A DNA stretch of 64,000 bases from Conus ventricosus (Eukaryota; Mollusca; Gastropoda; Neogastropoda; Conidae): assembly GCA_018398815.1 (NCBI GenBank), contig CM031622.1:25222097-25286096 (forward strand), written 5' to 3'. The position numbers and the translations under genes are program-made. The stretch's first letter is position 1; each line of letters opens with the position of its first letter. This document shows positions 44,872-54,789 of this stretch, piece by piece. Below the pieces are notes generated by a model. The model saw only the letters and a program-made list of their open reading frames with translations. It searched no databases and was not told the origin of the DNA.

Positions 44872-45083
44872 CTAAATCTAGCAGCAGATCTAAGAAATAC
44901 CCATGGATGCGCATTTCTTCCCGACCAGTGGCTGACGTTCCGTCAATGTCGCACGTCCAGAGGTCCCGCAGTGCCTCAACGCTGACAGAGGGCTGCACCT
45001 GGGCCACAAGGAAGACTCGACCCACTTCCAGGTTGCGCTGGATCAACGGAAGGACGCCCAGCTCGCTCAATCCTTCCCTCAAT
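44872..45083 (-). CDS. HECT-like gene, C-lobe/N-lobe joining exon
   Basis: After TTTTGACAG the first base ends a codon from upstream. The frame reads LREGLSELGVLPLIQRNLEV, then GRVFLVAQVQPSVSVEALRD and later MRIHGYFLDLLLDL, ending with one base before GTGAGTC. FxEGLxxLGVLxLI and the closing [YH].xFLxDLE-like helix are typical of G2E3-like HECT domains. Phase fits the terminal exon exactly. Length (212 bases) and consensus splice sites support the call. Confidence 0.9.
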
Positions 45084-45223
45084 CTGTCAAAAGGAGGAAC
45101 ACAGTGACGACAATGAATGAGACAATTCAGATTTGTTTCACCTGTATACGGATGAGGAAGAGCTCACAAGGCTGGCAGGGTGAAGAGATCAAAATCAGGC
45201 ATTTGCATTTTACAATAACAGCT

Positions 45224-45259
<36 letters not shown>

Positions 45260-46676
45260 CTTAGACAATATCAGCAGCAGTTACTGCTAATTTCAGTAGT
45301 ATTCTGACAATTTCAGAAATATGGTGGAATCAAAATTCACACACACACACATTCACACACACACTTTACCAACTGAAACCAATTTCTTGTCAGATTAACT
45401 CATGGTTGTACTGACAATTAAGAAAACATTATGAAAGGAATGTCAACATTTTTCATTCAAAGAAAAGGAACATAATTAACACACAAAGACATGCACGCAC
45501 ACATAAACACACACAAACACACATGCCATGCACACACACACACATACATATATACACAAATACACACATCTCTATACAAGCACACCCATTCCCTCGCATA
45601 CACACACACACACACACTCAACACATGATACAGTGCTGTGTAAATGACAACAAAATTTCCATTTACGTGATTGTTTACACAGATGTGTAGGTCCACTGCA
45701 TTGCAACAAATAGAAGTACACAAAAGACAATGACCAGTAGTTGGCAGCTGAGATATTTCCTTTGTTCACTACTAGTTTCGAGCGTTTGTACAGACGACTG
45801 ATTGCAGAGAAAATCAAAGCCAAGCAATGAGTTAATGATCCACTGAGAAAAGACTAAGCTAACAACCCTTCAAGAACAGGATCAACCAAGGCTCTTTTGT
45901 TGCCGAGAACTGTCATCAGAAGCACATAGTGACGGTCTCTTCTCCCCATTTCACCTGAAAACGGCTCTACCACTTAACACATGTGGCACTAGAACAAACA
46001 TGAATGAGCACCACCAAAACGATTCAGCAAAAAGGCTGTGCATCCAATTCCCCCCCTCCCCCCTGCGTGGCCCTCATGGGACCACCCAGGGGGGAGAAGG
46101 AAATGGAATACTGACGGCTACAGCTAGGCTGCTGGTGCCAGGACCGCGATGAGACCAACCTGGTAGAGAGACATAGAAGAGAGGAGGGGGGGGGTCAGTA
46201 AGGGATGGGGAGGGAGGGGGTCCTTGATTGGCAGAAGAGTTGTGCTAAGGACGGGGCCCAGGACAGAACATGAGTTAAACAAATTTTCTCCAGAGGGAAG
46301 TGAGTGGCAGCGGTGAGCGAAAGAGCTGGGATAAGTTGCTAGTTTTACATCAGCCAACAGGGGTGAAAGTCTCACAAACAACAGAGGACCGATACCAACA
46401 CTCACTGCTTGTAGGGAATCACATCATATGAAGCCACACACACACAACAAAAACCCTAATACAATACAAACTCATGATCCACCCAAGGAAACAAATCTTC
46501 AGAATAATTCTCAGCGAGTCCACCAAAAACAAGGGCAAACAAATTACAAGACAAATTAATTTGTTGACCCTTATATCTGGCGGACTCGGTAAGAACTAAT
46601 TCTTAAAACTTGTTTCAGTTTCTGCCCTGCATTCACCTCACTTTGAAACCCACCCAAGAAAGACGCGGAGGCTTAC
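45084..46676 (-). other. Intron; CA microsatellites and a dispersed-repeat fragment
   Basis: (CA)n tracts are at 45229-45257 and scattered through 45340-45620. A loose copy of the dispersed repeat (ATGAGCACCACCAAAACGAT) lies at about 45997-46040. No exon is needed by phase. Confidence 0.5.
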
Positions 46677-46834
46677 TGTTTCAAGGGACATGCATCATCT
46701 GGTTGCCGAGGAAGTCCACCAGACAGAGCAGCAGCTGCTTCTTCTGCATCCTGGCAGGCTGCAGTCCCGTCAGTGCCAGCACTCCCTTCAGGGCGTCTTG
46801 GGCCGCCTGCAGTTTCCTCCTGGGTCTCCGCCGC
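46677..46834 (-). CDS. HECT-like gene, mid exon with a frame conflict
   Basis: On the minus strand the frame that resembles the family reads AAQDALKGVLALTGLQPARM then QKKQLLLCLVDFLGNQMMHV, using the acceptor ACTGCAG at 46807. This corresponds to the HECT helix before FxEGLxxLGVL. It runs into TGA seven bases before a consensus donor (GTAAGC at 46676). The alternative frame, opened by acceptor CTTCAG at 46835, reaches that donor with the phase required by the next exon but gives an Ala/Glu/Gly-rich sequence unlike any HECT. One extra base near the 3' end would reconcile everything, so sequencing error, a real frameshift or unusual splicing are the options. Confidence 0.6.
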
Positions 46835-46927
46835 CTGAAGCGCGAACACACACCATCATCAGCACCAACATCAACACACAGTACTGTTAGTCCCATGATG
46901 AGATAATCACACACTCCTAGCTACCAA

Positions 46928-47115
46928 AGGAATGCAGCTTACTACACCAAATCGCCTAGAAATGAATACCAACACTGAGCACACACAACAAACAAGAGAT
47001 AATTGACAGGGTGTTCCAAGCCTGCTCATATACCTTGTTCCTGACACATGTACACAGCAACAACTTAAGGCATAAACAAACACAAATCAACATTTACTCA
47101 AGGCTGGCGCAGCCG
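46928..47115. repeat. Interspersed repeat, second copy
   Basis: AATGCAGCTTACTACACCAA, ATCGCCTAG, CACAACAAACAAGAG and CTCATATACCTTGTTC match, with divergence, the block at 27175-27320 in the same order. No terminal structure was resolved. Confidence 0.5.
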
Positions 47116-47149
47116 TTTCGTTCATCTGTGTGTGCGTGTGGTGGTTATT

Positions 47150-47585
47150 GTTTTTTTTTAGCGTACGCATGTTGATACTCCTGCGGACACTCCCTGTGTA
47201 GATAGGCAAGGATTAATCCCATCTACCCAACAAAGGGAGTGGAGTTTTGTGTGTATGACCATTTTTTATCCCACCATTGAGGCAGCCAAACTCCAGCTTC
47301 GGTGAAAGTGCATGCTATGTGTAATGTGTCATCCATACCAACGGCCAAACTGGCCTTCTCTTCCGAAAGTTGGTGATGGGATTTTACGTGTGTGCAAGAT
47401 GGACCTCGGTTTATAGTCTCATTCGAAGGACTGTATAGGACACAGAGTCAGAAAAAATGTTAACTCCAAGGGAAAAATCCCCTGCACCGAAACGACCTGG
47501 CGGAGATTCGAACCTGCAACCCCAGGATCACCAAGACTAGGAGTCCGAAGCTCTACCCCTGGGCTATTCCAGCCCCCTGTGTTCT
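47150..47585 (-). repeat. SINE-A copy, full length, minus orientation
   Basis: From about 47583 down, the minus strand shows a tRNA-like head with box A-like TAGCCCAGGGGTAGAGC and box B GGTTCGAATC. A conserved body follows (GGGGATTTTTCCCTTGGAGT, AGAAGGCCAGTTTGGCCGTT, GGATGACACATTACACATAG, GGGTAGATGGGATTAATCCT, GGGAGTGTCCGCAGGAGTAT) and an A-tail after GCGTACGC near 47160. It is the most complete member of a family also seen at 8055, 35895 and 53163. Confidence 0.85.
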
Positions 47586-47999
47586 GTTTGACTACATTCA
47601 AGACAAGCGAGTGTTACCCTAGCTTGTTTGTCACGGGTTTACTGCTCCCTGTCTCCTTCGGGATTTTCTTGCATAGAAGTGTGCTTGAAGTGGAAAAGAG
47701 ACTGATGTTATGTAACAAAGGAGACCTCTCTTCTGTTCTTGGGCTTGCTGCCAATGAGGAATGCTTTGTGATCGTTTACCACAGTGGTGGTAGCCACTTT
47801 CTCTTGCACAACTCGAATGTTAGTAACAACTGTAAAAATGTGGTTTGGCTCTGCACAGTAGGGTTACATCTAATCTTTGTTTCAATGCATATACATGCAT
47901 TCATATATCTATGGTGTGTGTGTGTATGTGTGTGTGTGTTTCAATATGCGTATACATGCATTTATAGTTCTATGGGGTGGGGGGGGGGGGGGGGGGGGG

Positions 48000-48059
<60 letters not shown>

Positions 48060-48479
48060 AGGTGTGTGTTTGAAGTGGAAAAGAGACTGATAAAAAAGGA
48101 GACTTTTCGATTTTAGGATATGGGGCTAATGAAGAATGCCTTGTCAAAATGCATGTGTGTACGAGCATGTAAGTGCGTGCGTGTGTGTGTGTGCGTGTAT
48201 GTGTGCGTGTGATTTCATGCCTATTAAATTTCAACCCTCTTGCATTCAGTTTCTTTAGGACAAGATCTGGGCTACTCCCAATATGAACACAAGAGGACTA
48301 GTATACACATGGTAATAAATCCACAGCAATTCCCTCCTGAAAACAGACATACAGACTTGTTGCTGAGGCAGTTCTGTCTCTCTGTTTTATTTGATTTCTG
48401 TGAATGGAATAATCGTTGTCCAGTGGAACACTGTACCAAAGACCAAGCTGCTATGACCTACCTGCTCCAGAAGACATCG
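47586..48479 (-). other. Intron; GT and poly-G microsatellites
   Basis: Imperfect duplications of TATACATGCATT and TCTATGGTGTG-type words are followed by poly-G (47977-48000) and (GT)n (48001-48052). The segment GAAGTGGAAAAGAGACTGAT occurs at 47689 and again at 48073, indicating a local duplication of about 385 bp spacing. No exon was recognised. Confidence 0.5.
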
Positions 48480-48700
48480 TAGACTAGGTTACCTGAGCTT
48501 CCTCACCATCTCTGACATGACCTACCTGCTCTGAATGTCCTCAACATCTCTGCCAGGACTTACCTGCTCCAGAGCAGGTACCTGAATGTCCTCACCATCT
48601 CTGACATGACCTACCTGCCCCAGAAGACGTTGTGGAGTAGGTACCTGAATTCCTCACCATCTCTAACATTACTTACCTGCTCCAGAAGTCGTCGTAGAGT
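48436..48700 (-). repeat. Tandem copies of a HECT exon end plus its splice donor
   Basis: The exon/donor region on the plus strand reads TCTAACATTACTTACCTGCT then CCAGAAGTCGTCGTAGAGTA, where CAG|GTAAGT is the donor on the minus strand. Toward lower coordinates the same block recurs four times: TCTGACATGACCTACCTGCC (48599), TCTGCCAGGACTTACCTGCT (48549), TCTGACATGACCTACCTGCT (48509) and TATGACCTACCTGCTCCAG (48452), each followed by remnants such as AGGTACCTGAATGTCCTCAC. Units of about 40-65 bp are progressively truncated. At least one copy (CTTACCTGCTCC) keeps a usable-looking donor. Confidence 0.85.
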
Positions 48701-48852
48701 AGGTTCCTGAACATCCTCCACATCTAACTCAGTGTCCTCGCCCAGCAGCAGTGAGTACAGCTTGCTGCTGAAGAAGGCTGGGTAAGGCCCCCCATGAGCG
48801 ATGAGGTAGGCCAGCATGACGCCAATGTGACGATACATCTCCTCCTCCACGC
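48677..48852 (-). CDS. HECT-like gene, N-lobe exon
   Basis: After CGTTGCAG two bases complete a Cys codon from the upstream exon. The frame reads VEEEMYRHIGVMLAYLIAHG then GPYPAFFSSKLYSLLLGEDT and ELDVEDVQEPTLRRLLEQ, ending in phase 0 at CAG|GTAAGT. [YF]xxIGxMxAxxIxxGGPxPxFxSxxLYxLL is the signature of HECT N-lobes of the G2E3-like class. Splice sites are strong and the phase is right on both sides. The exon's 3' end is the parent of a tandem array in the following intron. Confidence 0.95.
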
Positions 48853-50241
48853 CTGCAACGAGCACAGCCAGCCTTCAACTAATACTTCAACCAGACCTGT
48901 TTATCCTGAATGTGGTACTGATGTATTTCTCCATTATTTTCCTGAAAATGTGTGTACACATTTTCCAAATCTGTGAATTCTTATAAAACAGGGGGCCCCT
49001 GCTAATGTTCCAACGTCATCCTGATGTGAGTTTGCACACACGTTGTTGCGCAAGTTGTCACTCTTTGGTTGTAGTGCTCAAACACAATGGTTATACACCG
49101 CAAGTGCAACTACCGCTCAAGAACTCCATCTCCAGATTTCTTTTTTCCGTATATTTTTTCCGGTTCATCATATCCATTGTGTTTTCGCCAAACATGTGTA
49201 CAAAATACGTCGAAATCATATAAACAGGTCTGCTCAACCCTATGAAGGCTCTACCGAAGACTTCACCACACAGTACAGCTTCCACTGGCCAACCCCTCAA
49301 CAGGCTGTAAATGTAAGCCTGATCACACATCACCAGTCTCACAAGGGCCCACAGTCAAACGGTGGTGGAGTGTTTGGCTAGGGAGCCGACGGTCATGGGT
49401 TCAGATCATTCCTAGTGCTGGATTCTGAAGTCCTTAAAACCATCTCTGTCCACCTAGCTTTACATGGGTACCTGATTCAGTCCAGGGAGCATCAAGACTG
49501 CAGAAGGAGAAGGATGAGCTGCTCCATCTTCCATCACACTGTGCCCTACACAAGGTGAATTTCTCTGTTCAAAACGAGTTTATGCCTTTTCAGTGCTTGG
49601 TACAATAATGACTTTCTGTTTTTCCATTTACAAACCATCTCTCATTCTTGTTTCGCATGCTTTAATATTTCACCAGCTCAGAGGATGAGACAGCTTGAAC
49701 TGTATGTGAGATGCCATGCTCTATTAATCTCCACTACTATTTATGAACATGACTTTACGTTTTTACAACACTGTGCAAAACACAGGGAAAATGTGCTCCC
49801 CAGATAACAGACTGGCAGTAAAGGAAGGAACAGAATTTTCTTATATTAAATCCATGTTCTTTCTACAAACCAGAATATGGCCATCTGGTCCATGATCCCT
49901 TCAATGACTAGTGTTAAAGTCACACAGTTTGTGCTGATAAAGAATCCCCGTCAGTGAGTGACAGGGAAAAACTTCCCATCAATGACCATGCTGTGAATGA
50001 AACAGTCCATAACAATCTGATCAACAAGAAAAAAAAAATCCACTGCACTAGTATGCACGTACACCAACCTAAAGCACTCACAATCGCATACACACAGACA
50101 CATACACTTAAAAATAACAAAGCAGAAACACCATACACTCTCACACACCACACCAATCAAACAGGCATCATCCCACATTCATAAACCACCTTCATTCAAT
50201 CAACGCCATTTCCAGCCTACAACAGAGCTGAACACACTCAC
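48853..50241 (-). other. Intron containing a tRNA-like SINE
   Basis: The only recognised feature is a SINE-like block at 49355-49580. The rest is unique AT-rich intron sequence. Confidence 0.5.
49355..49580 (+). repeat. SINE-C-like element, tRNA-related head
   Basis: Box A-like GGTGGTGGAGTGTTTGGCTA and box B-like GGGTTCAGATC (about 49396) are 30-35 bases apart, followed by a body with CCTTAAAACCATCTCTGTCC and TACATGGGTACCTGATTCAG. It is different from SINE-A and SINE-B. Only one clear copy is seen, so the family status is inferred from structure. Confidence 0.5.
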
Positions 50242-50530
50242 AGAAATAGCTGTACACCAGCGACTTGGCGTTTTCGGGGCCTGCAAAAATGGCCGAGTCT
50301 CTGAGGTGCTGCACTAGTTCGGCACGGAACTGGGCCGACAGCCCGCCGTTGTCCACGTCCGACGACCCCACAAACTTCACGTGGGTCTGCCGCCTGAGGT
50401 CAACTCCCTGTCGGAAGAAGCCTCTCCTGGCGTCCTGCAGGAAGTTGCTGCGGTGGATGTTCAGTGGGATCTTGCTGTTGTCTGGAGGAACGGGCCGCAG
50501 CCGGAGCACCATGTCGTCAAAACTCCTGCA
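50242..50530 (-). CDS. HECT-like gene, first recognised HECT exon
   Basis: On the minus strand after GTTTCTCCAG the frame reads CRSFDDMVLRLRPVPPDNSK, IPLNIHRSNFLQDARRGFFR, then THVKFVGSSDVDNGGLSAQF and FAGPENAKSLVYSYF, with one base left before GTGAGTG. IxRxxxxxDAxRGF, VKFxG...DxGGxxxxF and F.GPENxKxL are the opening of the HECT N-lobe. An alternative acceptor five bases downstream (TGCAG) would start the exon at 50525. Phase to exon 48677-48852 is exact (T+GC). Confidence 0.9.
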
Positions 50531-50744
50531 CTGGAGAAACAAACCGACCAAACTGAGGGAAAACTCAACGTATACATAAACAGGCCAGCCATCTCACTGA
50601 GACTTCATCTGACGGCTTAGGTATATGATTAAGACAAAACAGGATGCCTGCACATGCACCTGAAACAATGAAAAAGAAACTGTCTACTACAGGAGGGGTG
50701 GAGGGAGGTTGTGAAGGAGAACAGGGTGAAGGAGGCAGCAAATG

Positions 50745-50890
50745 AAGACTTATTAATAGTCTACCCTCATTTTCCCTTCAATCTTCATTTTCTGTGGAGA
50801 AGAGGGTGAAGGAGGCAGCAAATGAAGACTTATTAACTAGTCCACCCTCATTTTCCCTTCAATCTTCATTTTCTGTCCACCATCCATCAT
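50745..50890. repeat. Short tandem duplication
   Basis: GAGGCAGCAAATGAAGACTT then ATTAATAGTCTACCCTCATT occurs twice with a spacing of about 90 bp (50730-50795 and 50811-50880), each followed by TTCCCTTCAATCTTCATTTT. It is a simple local duplication in the intron. Confidence 0.7.
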
Positions 50891-50961
50891 AGAAATGATC
50901 CGATGTATTTCTGCGTCTCTTCAAAATTTTTGTTTGATCTGACTGAGAACACACAAGTGAG

Positions 50962-51486
50962 AATTTCATCTACCAATCGCTGGACATCACTGTTCATAAT
51001 GCATGAGAGATGGGAGTGAGAATTTCATCTACCAATCGCTGGACATCACTGTTCATAATGCATGAGAGATGGGAGTGAGAATTTCATCTACAATCGCTGG
51101 ACATCACTGTTCATAATGCATGAGAGATGGGAGTGAGAATTTCATCTACCAATCGCTGGACATCACTGTTCATAATGCATGAGAGATGGGAGTGAGAATT
51201 TCATCTACCAATCGTGGACATCACTGTTCATAATGCATGAGAGATGGGAGTGAGAATTTCCTCTACAATCGCTGGACATCACTGTTCATAATGCATGAGA
51301 GATGGGAGTGAGAATTTCATCTACCAATCGCTGGACATCACTGTTCATAATGCATGAGAGATGGGAGTGAGAATTTCATCTACCAATCGCTGGACATCAC
51401 TGTTCATAATGCATGAGAGATGGGAGTGAGAATTTCATCTACCAATCGCTGGACATCACTGTTCATAATGCATGAGAGATGGGAGA
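50962..51486 (-). repeat. Minisatellite, 59-60-bp unit, possibly copied from a small exon
   Basis: Nine units read, on the minus strand, CTCATGCATTATGAACAGTG, ATGTCCAGCGATTGGTAGAT and GAAATTCTCACTCCCAT. The copy at the upstream end is preceded by an acceptor-like CTTTCTTGCAAACCAG. The stretch 51486-51443 would encode SHLSCIMNSDVQRL before ATTG|GTAGAT, in the phase needed to join CRSFDDMV of exon 50242-50530. If that mini-exon is real, the array again copies an exon-donor block. The donor is weak, so I keep this as a possibility. Confidence 0.75.
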
Positions 51487-51704
51487 CTGGTTTGCAAGAA
51501 AGGGGGGAGGAGAGGACTGAGGTATATACTTTGAAAAGGATTTCCTTTCTTTTCTGGCTTCTTTCCGGAAAAAGACTAAATTTCTCTTCTGTGTGAGTTA
51601 AGGTCAGGTCAAGGTCGCCAGTATCAGCGAGTTCATGGGGACTGTCACTGGACATACGTGATGACACGTTCTGAAGAGGGACGCTCACTCATGCTGGCTC
51701 TGAG

Positions 51705-51845
51705 ACCAAGCAATTACTATCATCACGATGTCTTGCACATGCTGGATCAGAACAGGCAGCAATGAACACCACCAAGTGGCTCTGCAGCAGCGCAGTGTCT
51801 CCTCTGCTGGGTTGCCTCATGATGATGACTGATCGTTGCCGTGGC
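51705..51845. repeat. Dispersed repeat fragment
   Basis: GCAATGAACACCACCAAGTG, CAGCAGCGCAGTGTCTCCTC and GGTTGCCTCATGATGATGAC match the copy at 32950-33060 closely, in the same orientation. Confidence 0.6.
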
Positions 51846-52830
51846 TGTGACTGGACAAAACAGGGGGGGAGGGGGGGGGGTCCAGAGTAAGCGGTATGAG
51901 AGTGGCACAGGACCAGAGACAAACAAAACAACAAACGAAAAGAAAGAATGCCTGGCATTGCTGTAGTGTTTCTGGTTCCTGGAAAAGCTAAACCACTGCC
52001 ACAGAGACCTAGTGGATAACACGCCCACCAAAGAAGTCAGAAGATTCTCAGGCCATGGTTCGACAACTGAACCAGACTTGAGATTTTCTCCTCTTCCACT
52101 CTCTTCTAGCACTCGGCTTTTCAGATAAAAACCAACACATTTTCAGTCAAGTCTACTTTGACCATCTTTTGAATTCAGTGGTAGGGCAACCAGGATAGCA
52201 GTTAGATATTGCCAGTGTGAACCAACAAGACAATACTGGCATTGTCACTGCTCAAATTTGCATGTAGTAGTTCTTGCTCCGCCATGCAATGTTACACTTC
52301 AGCCTTAAAAAATTTTTTTTTTAAAAAGCTGGCAAAAGCAGATCAAATTTGTTGGGTAAAGGCAGTGCAGACCAGTGATAATTCTTCCCATCTGACGGAA
52401 TTCAGGCCAGCGCGTCACAAAAGCGTACCAAAATTTATGCATTACAACTCTGAGCAGCGCATCACACAAAAGGGCTTTCATCTCATCCGCTACATTCGAA
52501 GTTAAAAACGTGAATTTCCTCGACATTTTAGTATGTTCTGAATTGATGAACACTTCCGCTTGTGAACTCTTCACTACTGAAAACCACCAAGAGTAGTCAA
52601 AATAGACTAGGCCTATCCAGTCTATGATTGGACCACACGACTGACTACATCAGCAAACCATTTCCAGTAGCACAGACTTCTGTTTCCAGTAGCAAGACCC
52701 TCTAACCAGTAGCCACTACCTCGGCCAGGTTTCAAACTACCGCGGGCTCGTTTCAAAACTATGCTATCTAATCATAATTGAAAAAACTATGTTTCTTTGC
52801 TTTAATAATAGTAAATACTACCTTCATTTC

Positions 52831-52880
<50 letters not shown>

Positions 52881-53162
52881 GAGAGAGAAACTACCTTACA
52901 ACATATGACAAAACTCAATTTTGAGCTCATTACTGAACTTTGCACAAATTACAGTAGGCATAGTGTGAATCACCATTATGACTGTTCTTCTTCTTCCAGA
53001 TGGGGATGTTTAAACCTGCCCCGTGCGCACAGTCTTCACGTAGACTATTCTGGCACACAGGTTGCATGCATTGTGTATACATTCGTGTAGCCGGTACTCA
53101 CCGTCTTAGGACATGAGCATCGGGATCTTTAGAGTCCGTGTATGATCTTAGTGCATGTGACA
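51846..53162 (-). other. Intronic/intergenic; tRNA-like SINE head and GA repeats
   Basis: At about 51996-52075 a block with AGACCTAGTGGATAACACGC and ATGGTTCGACAACT has tRNA-like box spacing and may be a SINE remnant. (GA)n lies at 52833-52887. Nothing else is recognised. Confidence 0.4.
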
Positions 53163-53326
53163 CAGACTAGACCTCGGTTTATAGTCACATCCGAACGACT
53201 ATATGGGGAATGGAGTCAGAACCAATGTTAACTCCGAGGGAAAAAATCCCCCTATATCGAAATTCGAACCCGCAACCCCAGGATCACGAGTCCGGCGCTC
53301 TACCAACTGAGCTATCCGGCCCCTGT
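53163..53326 (-). repeat. SINE-A copy, head plus proximal body
   Basis: On the minus strand the head is the cleanest in the window: GGATAGCTCAGTTGGTAGAG, then GCCGGACTCGTGATCCTGGG, then box B GGTTCGAATTTC, followed by GGGATTTTTTCCCTCGGAGT and GACTATAAACCGAGGTC. The distal body is absent. It interrupts the finger-protein frame of a hAT-like fragment immediately to its right. Confidence 0.8.
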
Positions 53327-53740
53327 TCACTATGCATGGCCATTCTTCCGTGTAACTTTGCCTAAACGTCTGCTCTGCCACACGAACTCTTTTACGTTTA
53401 CATTTGCTCGGCCCCGCTTTCACTTCCCTCGAGACACCGTCTTTCACCAGGTCGTGGAGGTGTTGAAATCTCACAATCGCTTTCGCTCGCCGGTGCCGCC
53501 ATTATCGATTCGAAGAGACTGAATGACTTGCACGCATGCGCGATAGGAACAGGAAAACCGTGTCCGCTCAACACTCGCGTCCAACGGAATGCTCTCCTCA
53601 CTAAGCGCAAAATCTACTAAAACGCCATGATCGACTTCAACTTTGAAAAACCCGTAGCAAAATTATCGCTCGTCGTAGCTCCGTAGCAGACCCTCAAATA
53701 CGTAGTTGCTACGGCCGAATCGTAGCAGTAGTCAGGTCTG
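53327..53740 (-). pseudogene. hAT-like element fragment with N-terminus of finger protein, cut by a SINE
   Basis: On the minus strand from ATGGCGGCACCG (about 53505) one frame reads MAAPASESDCEISTPPRPGE and another continues KRKRVRVAEQTFRQSYTEEW before PCIVN, where SINE-A begins. The segment parallels the N-terminus of the ORF at 17392 (FRSKYTRTWPCLLQ). Beyond the ATG toward 53740 the sequence has GTAGCA-rich words and ends near CAGGTCTGACC, which resembles the CAGACCTG terminus of the element at 17055. It is a decayed relative with no matching left end found. Confidence 0.5.
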
Positions 53741-54294
53741 ACCACAAGATCACGTGATTCAGCCAAGTGGGAAAAGCATGGAAAACCGCAGGAATTTCAG
53801 CTTTTCAGAATTCCAGCTTTTCAGAATTCCGGCTTTTCAGAATCAAAGTCCAACAGTTCAGCTGTGGCTCGTGAGTGATATCCAGCGAATGGAACAAAAG
53901 TTGAACGATCTATGCAACATGACCATTTCGGATAAATAAAATGGCTCCGTTCTGGACGTACGAATGTGTTGCTCACAGAGCAAGAATGGCCAGTCTGCCG
54001 GTTTGTCGTAGGTTCCACAGGGCTTCCGATGATCATTGCATGGCGATTGGAATTTGGTCATACAATGAAATATTTCAACATTGAAGGAAATGCCTCATGT
54101 GGTGGAAATTCTGTAATCATAATCGAAGAGGACATACCACAAATCAAGTTTGACTGTTAACACTCTGATAGTGCAGGTGTTCACATTTACTTATGTTGGT
54201 TGATAACACTTTAAAAACATAGGAACAGGAATATGAATAGATAATATTTAACAGTGTCTAGAATTTTTTATTAACTTTATTGTAAACATCGGAA
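53741..54294. other. Nothing recognised
   Basis: Short tandem TTTTCAGAATTCCAGC-type triplication at 53798-53840. No gene is supported. Confidence 0.35.
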
Positions 54295-54416
54295 ATGAAA
54301 TGAGGTAGGGAACAGTAAACGATAAACAGTAAACAAGTGGGGTATGTTTTGCTCCCATAAGAGTTGTAATGCATAAACATACCCCACTTGTTTACTGTTA
54401 TCGTTTATTGTAAACA
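54295..54416. repeat. Palindromic MITE-like element
   Basis: TAGGGAACAGTAAACGATAA and ACAAGTGGGGTATG are mirrored by CATACCCCACTTGTTTACTG and TTATCGTTTATTG around a centre near 54355. Related to the palindrome at 27505-27655. Confidence 0.65.
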
Positions 54417-54535
54417 CCTCTTTTCTAATGTATTTCTATCTTCTCTATTATAAATACCTCTTTTCTAAAGTGTTTCTTTCTATCTCTATTATAAACACCT
54501 CTTTTCTAATGTATTTCTATCTCTTTCTCTATGCA
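54400..54535. repeat. Three-copy tandem repeat followed by GT microsatellite
   Basis: TAAACACCTCTTTTCTAATG and TATTTCTATCTCTATTA-like units occur three times at about 55-60-bp spacing. (GT)n follows at 54569-54775, interrupted by TTTCACTACA twice. Confidence 0.7.
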
Positions 54536-54581
54536 TTTATGTGAGTGAGCCAGTGAGAGCACGCTCATGTGTGTGTGTTTG

Positions 54582-54691
<110 letters not shown>

Positions 54692-54713
54692 CACTACAGT
54701 GTGGTGTGTGTGT

Positions 54714-54749
<36 letters not shown>

Positions 54750-54789
54750 GTTGTGTGGTGTGTGTGTGTGTGTTTTTCACTACATTTTC

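Noticed and set aside
53290..53326. tRNA gene on the minus strand (good A and B boxes)
   Set aside because: Sequence after box B lacks an acceptor-stem partner and continues as the SINE-A body shared with 35895 and 47150. The same applies to 47583, 36330, 31988, 42575 and 49360.
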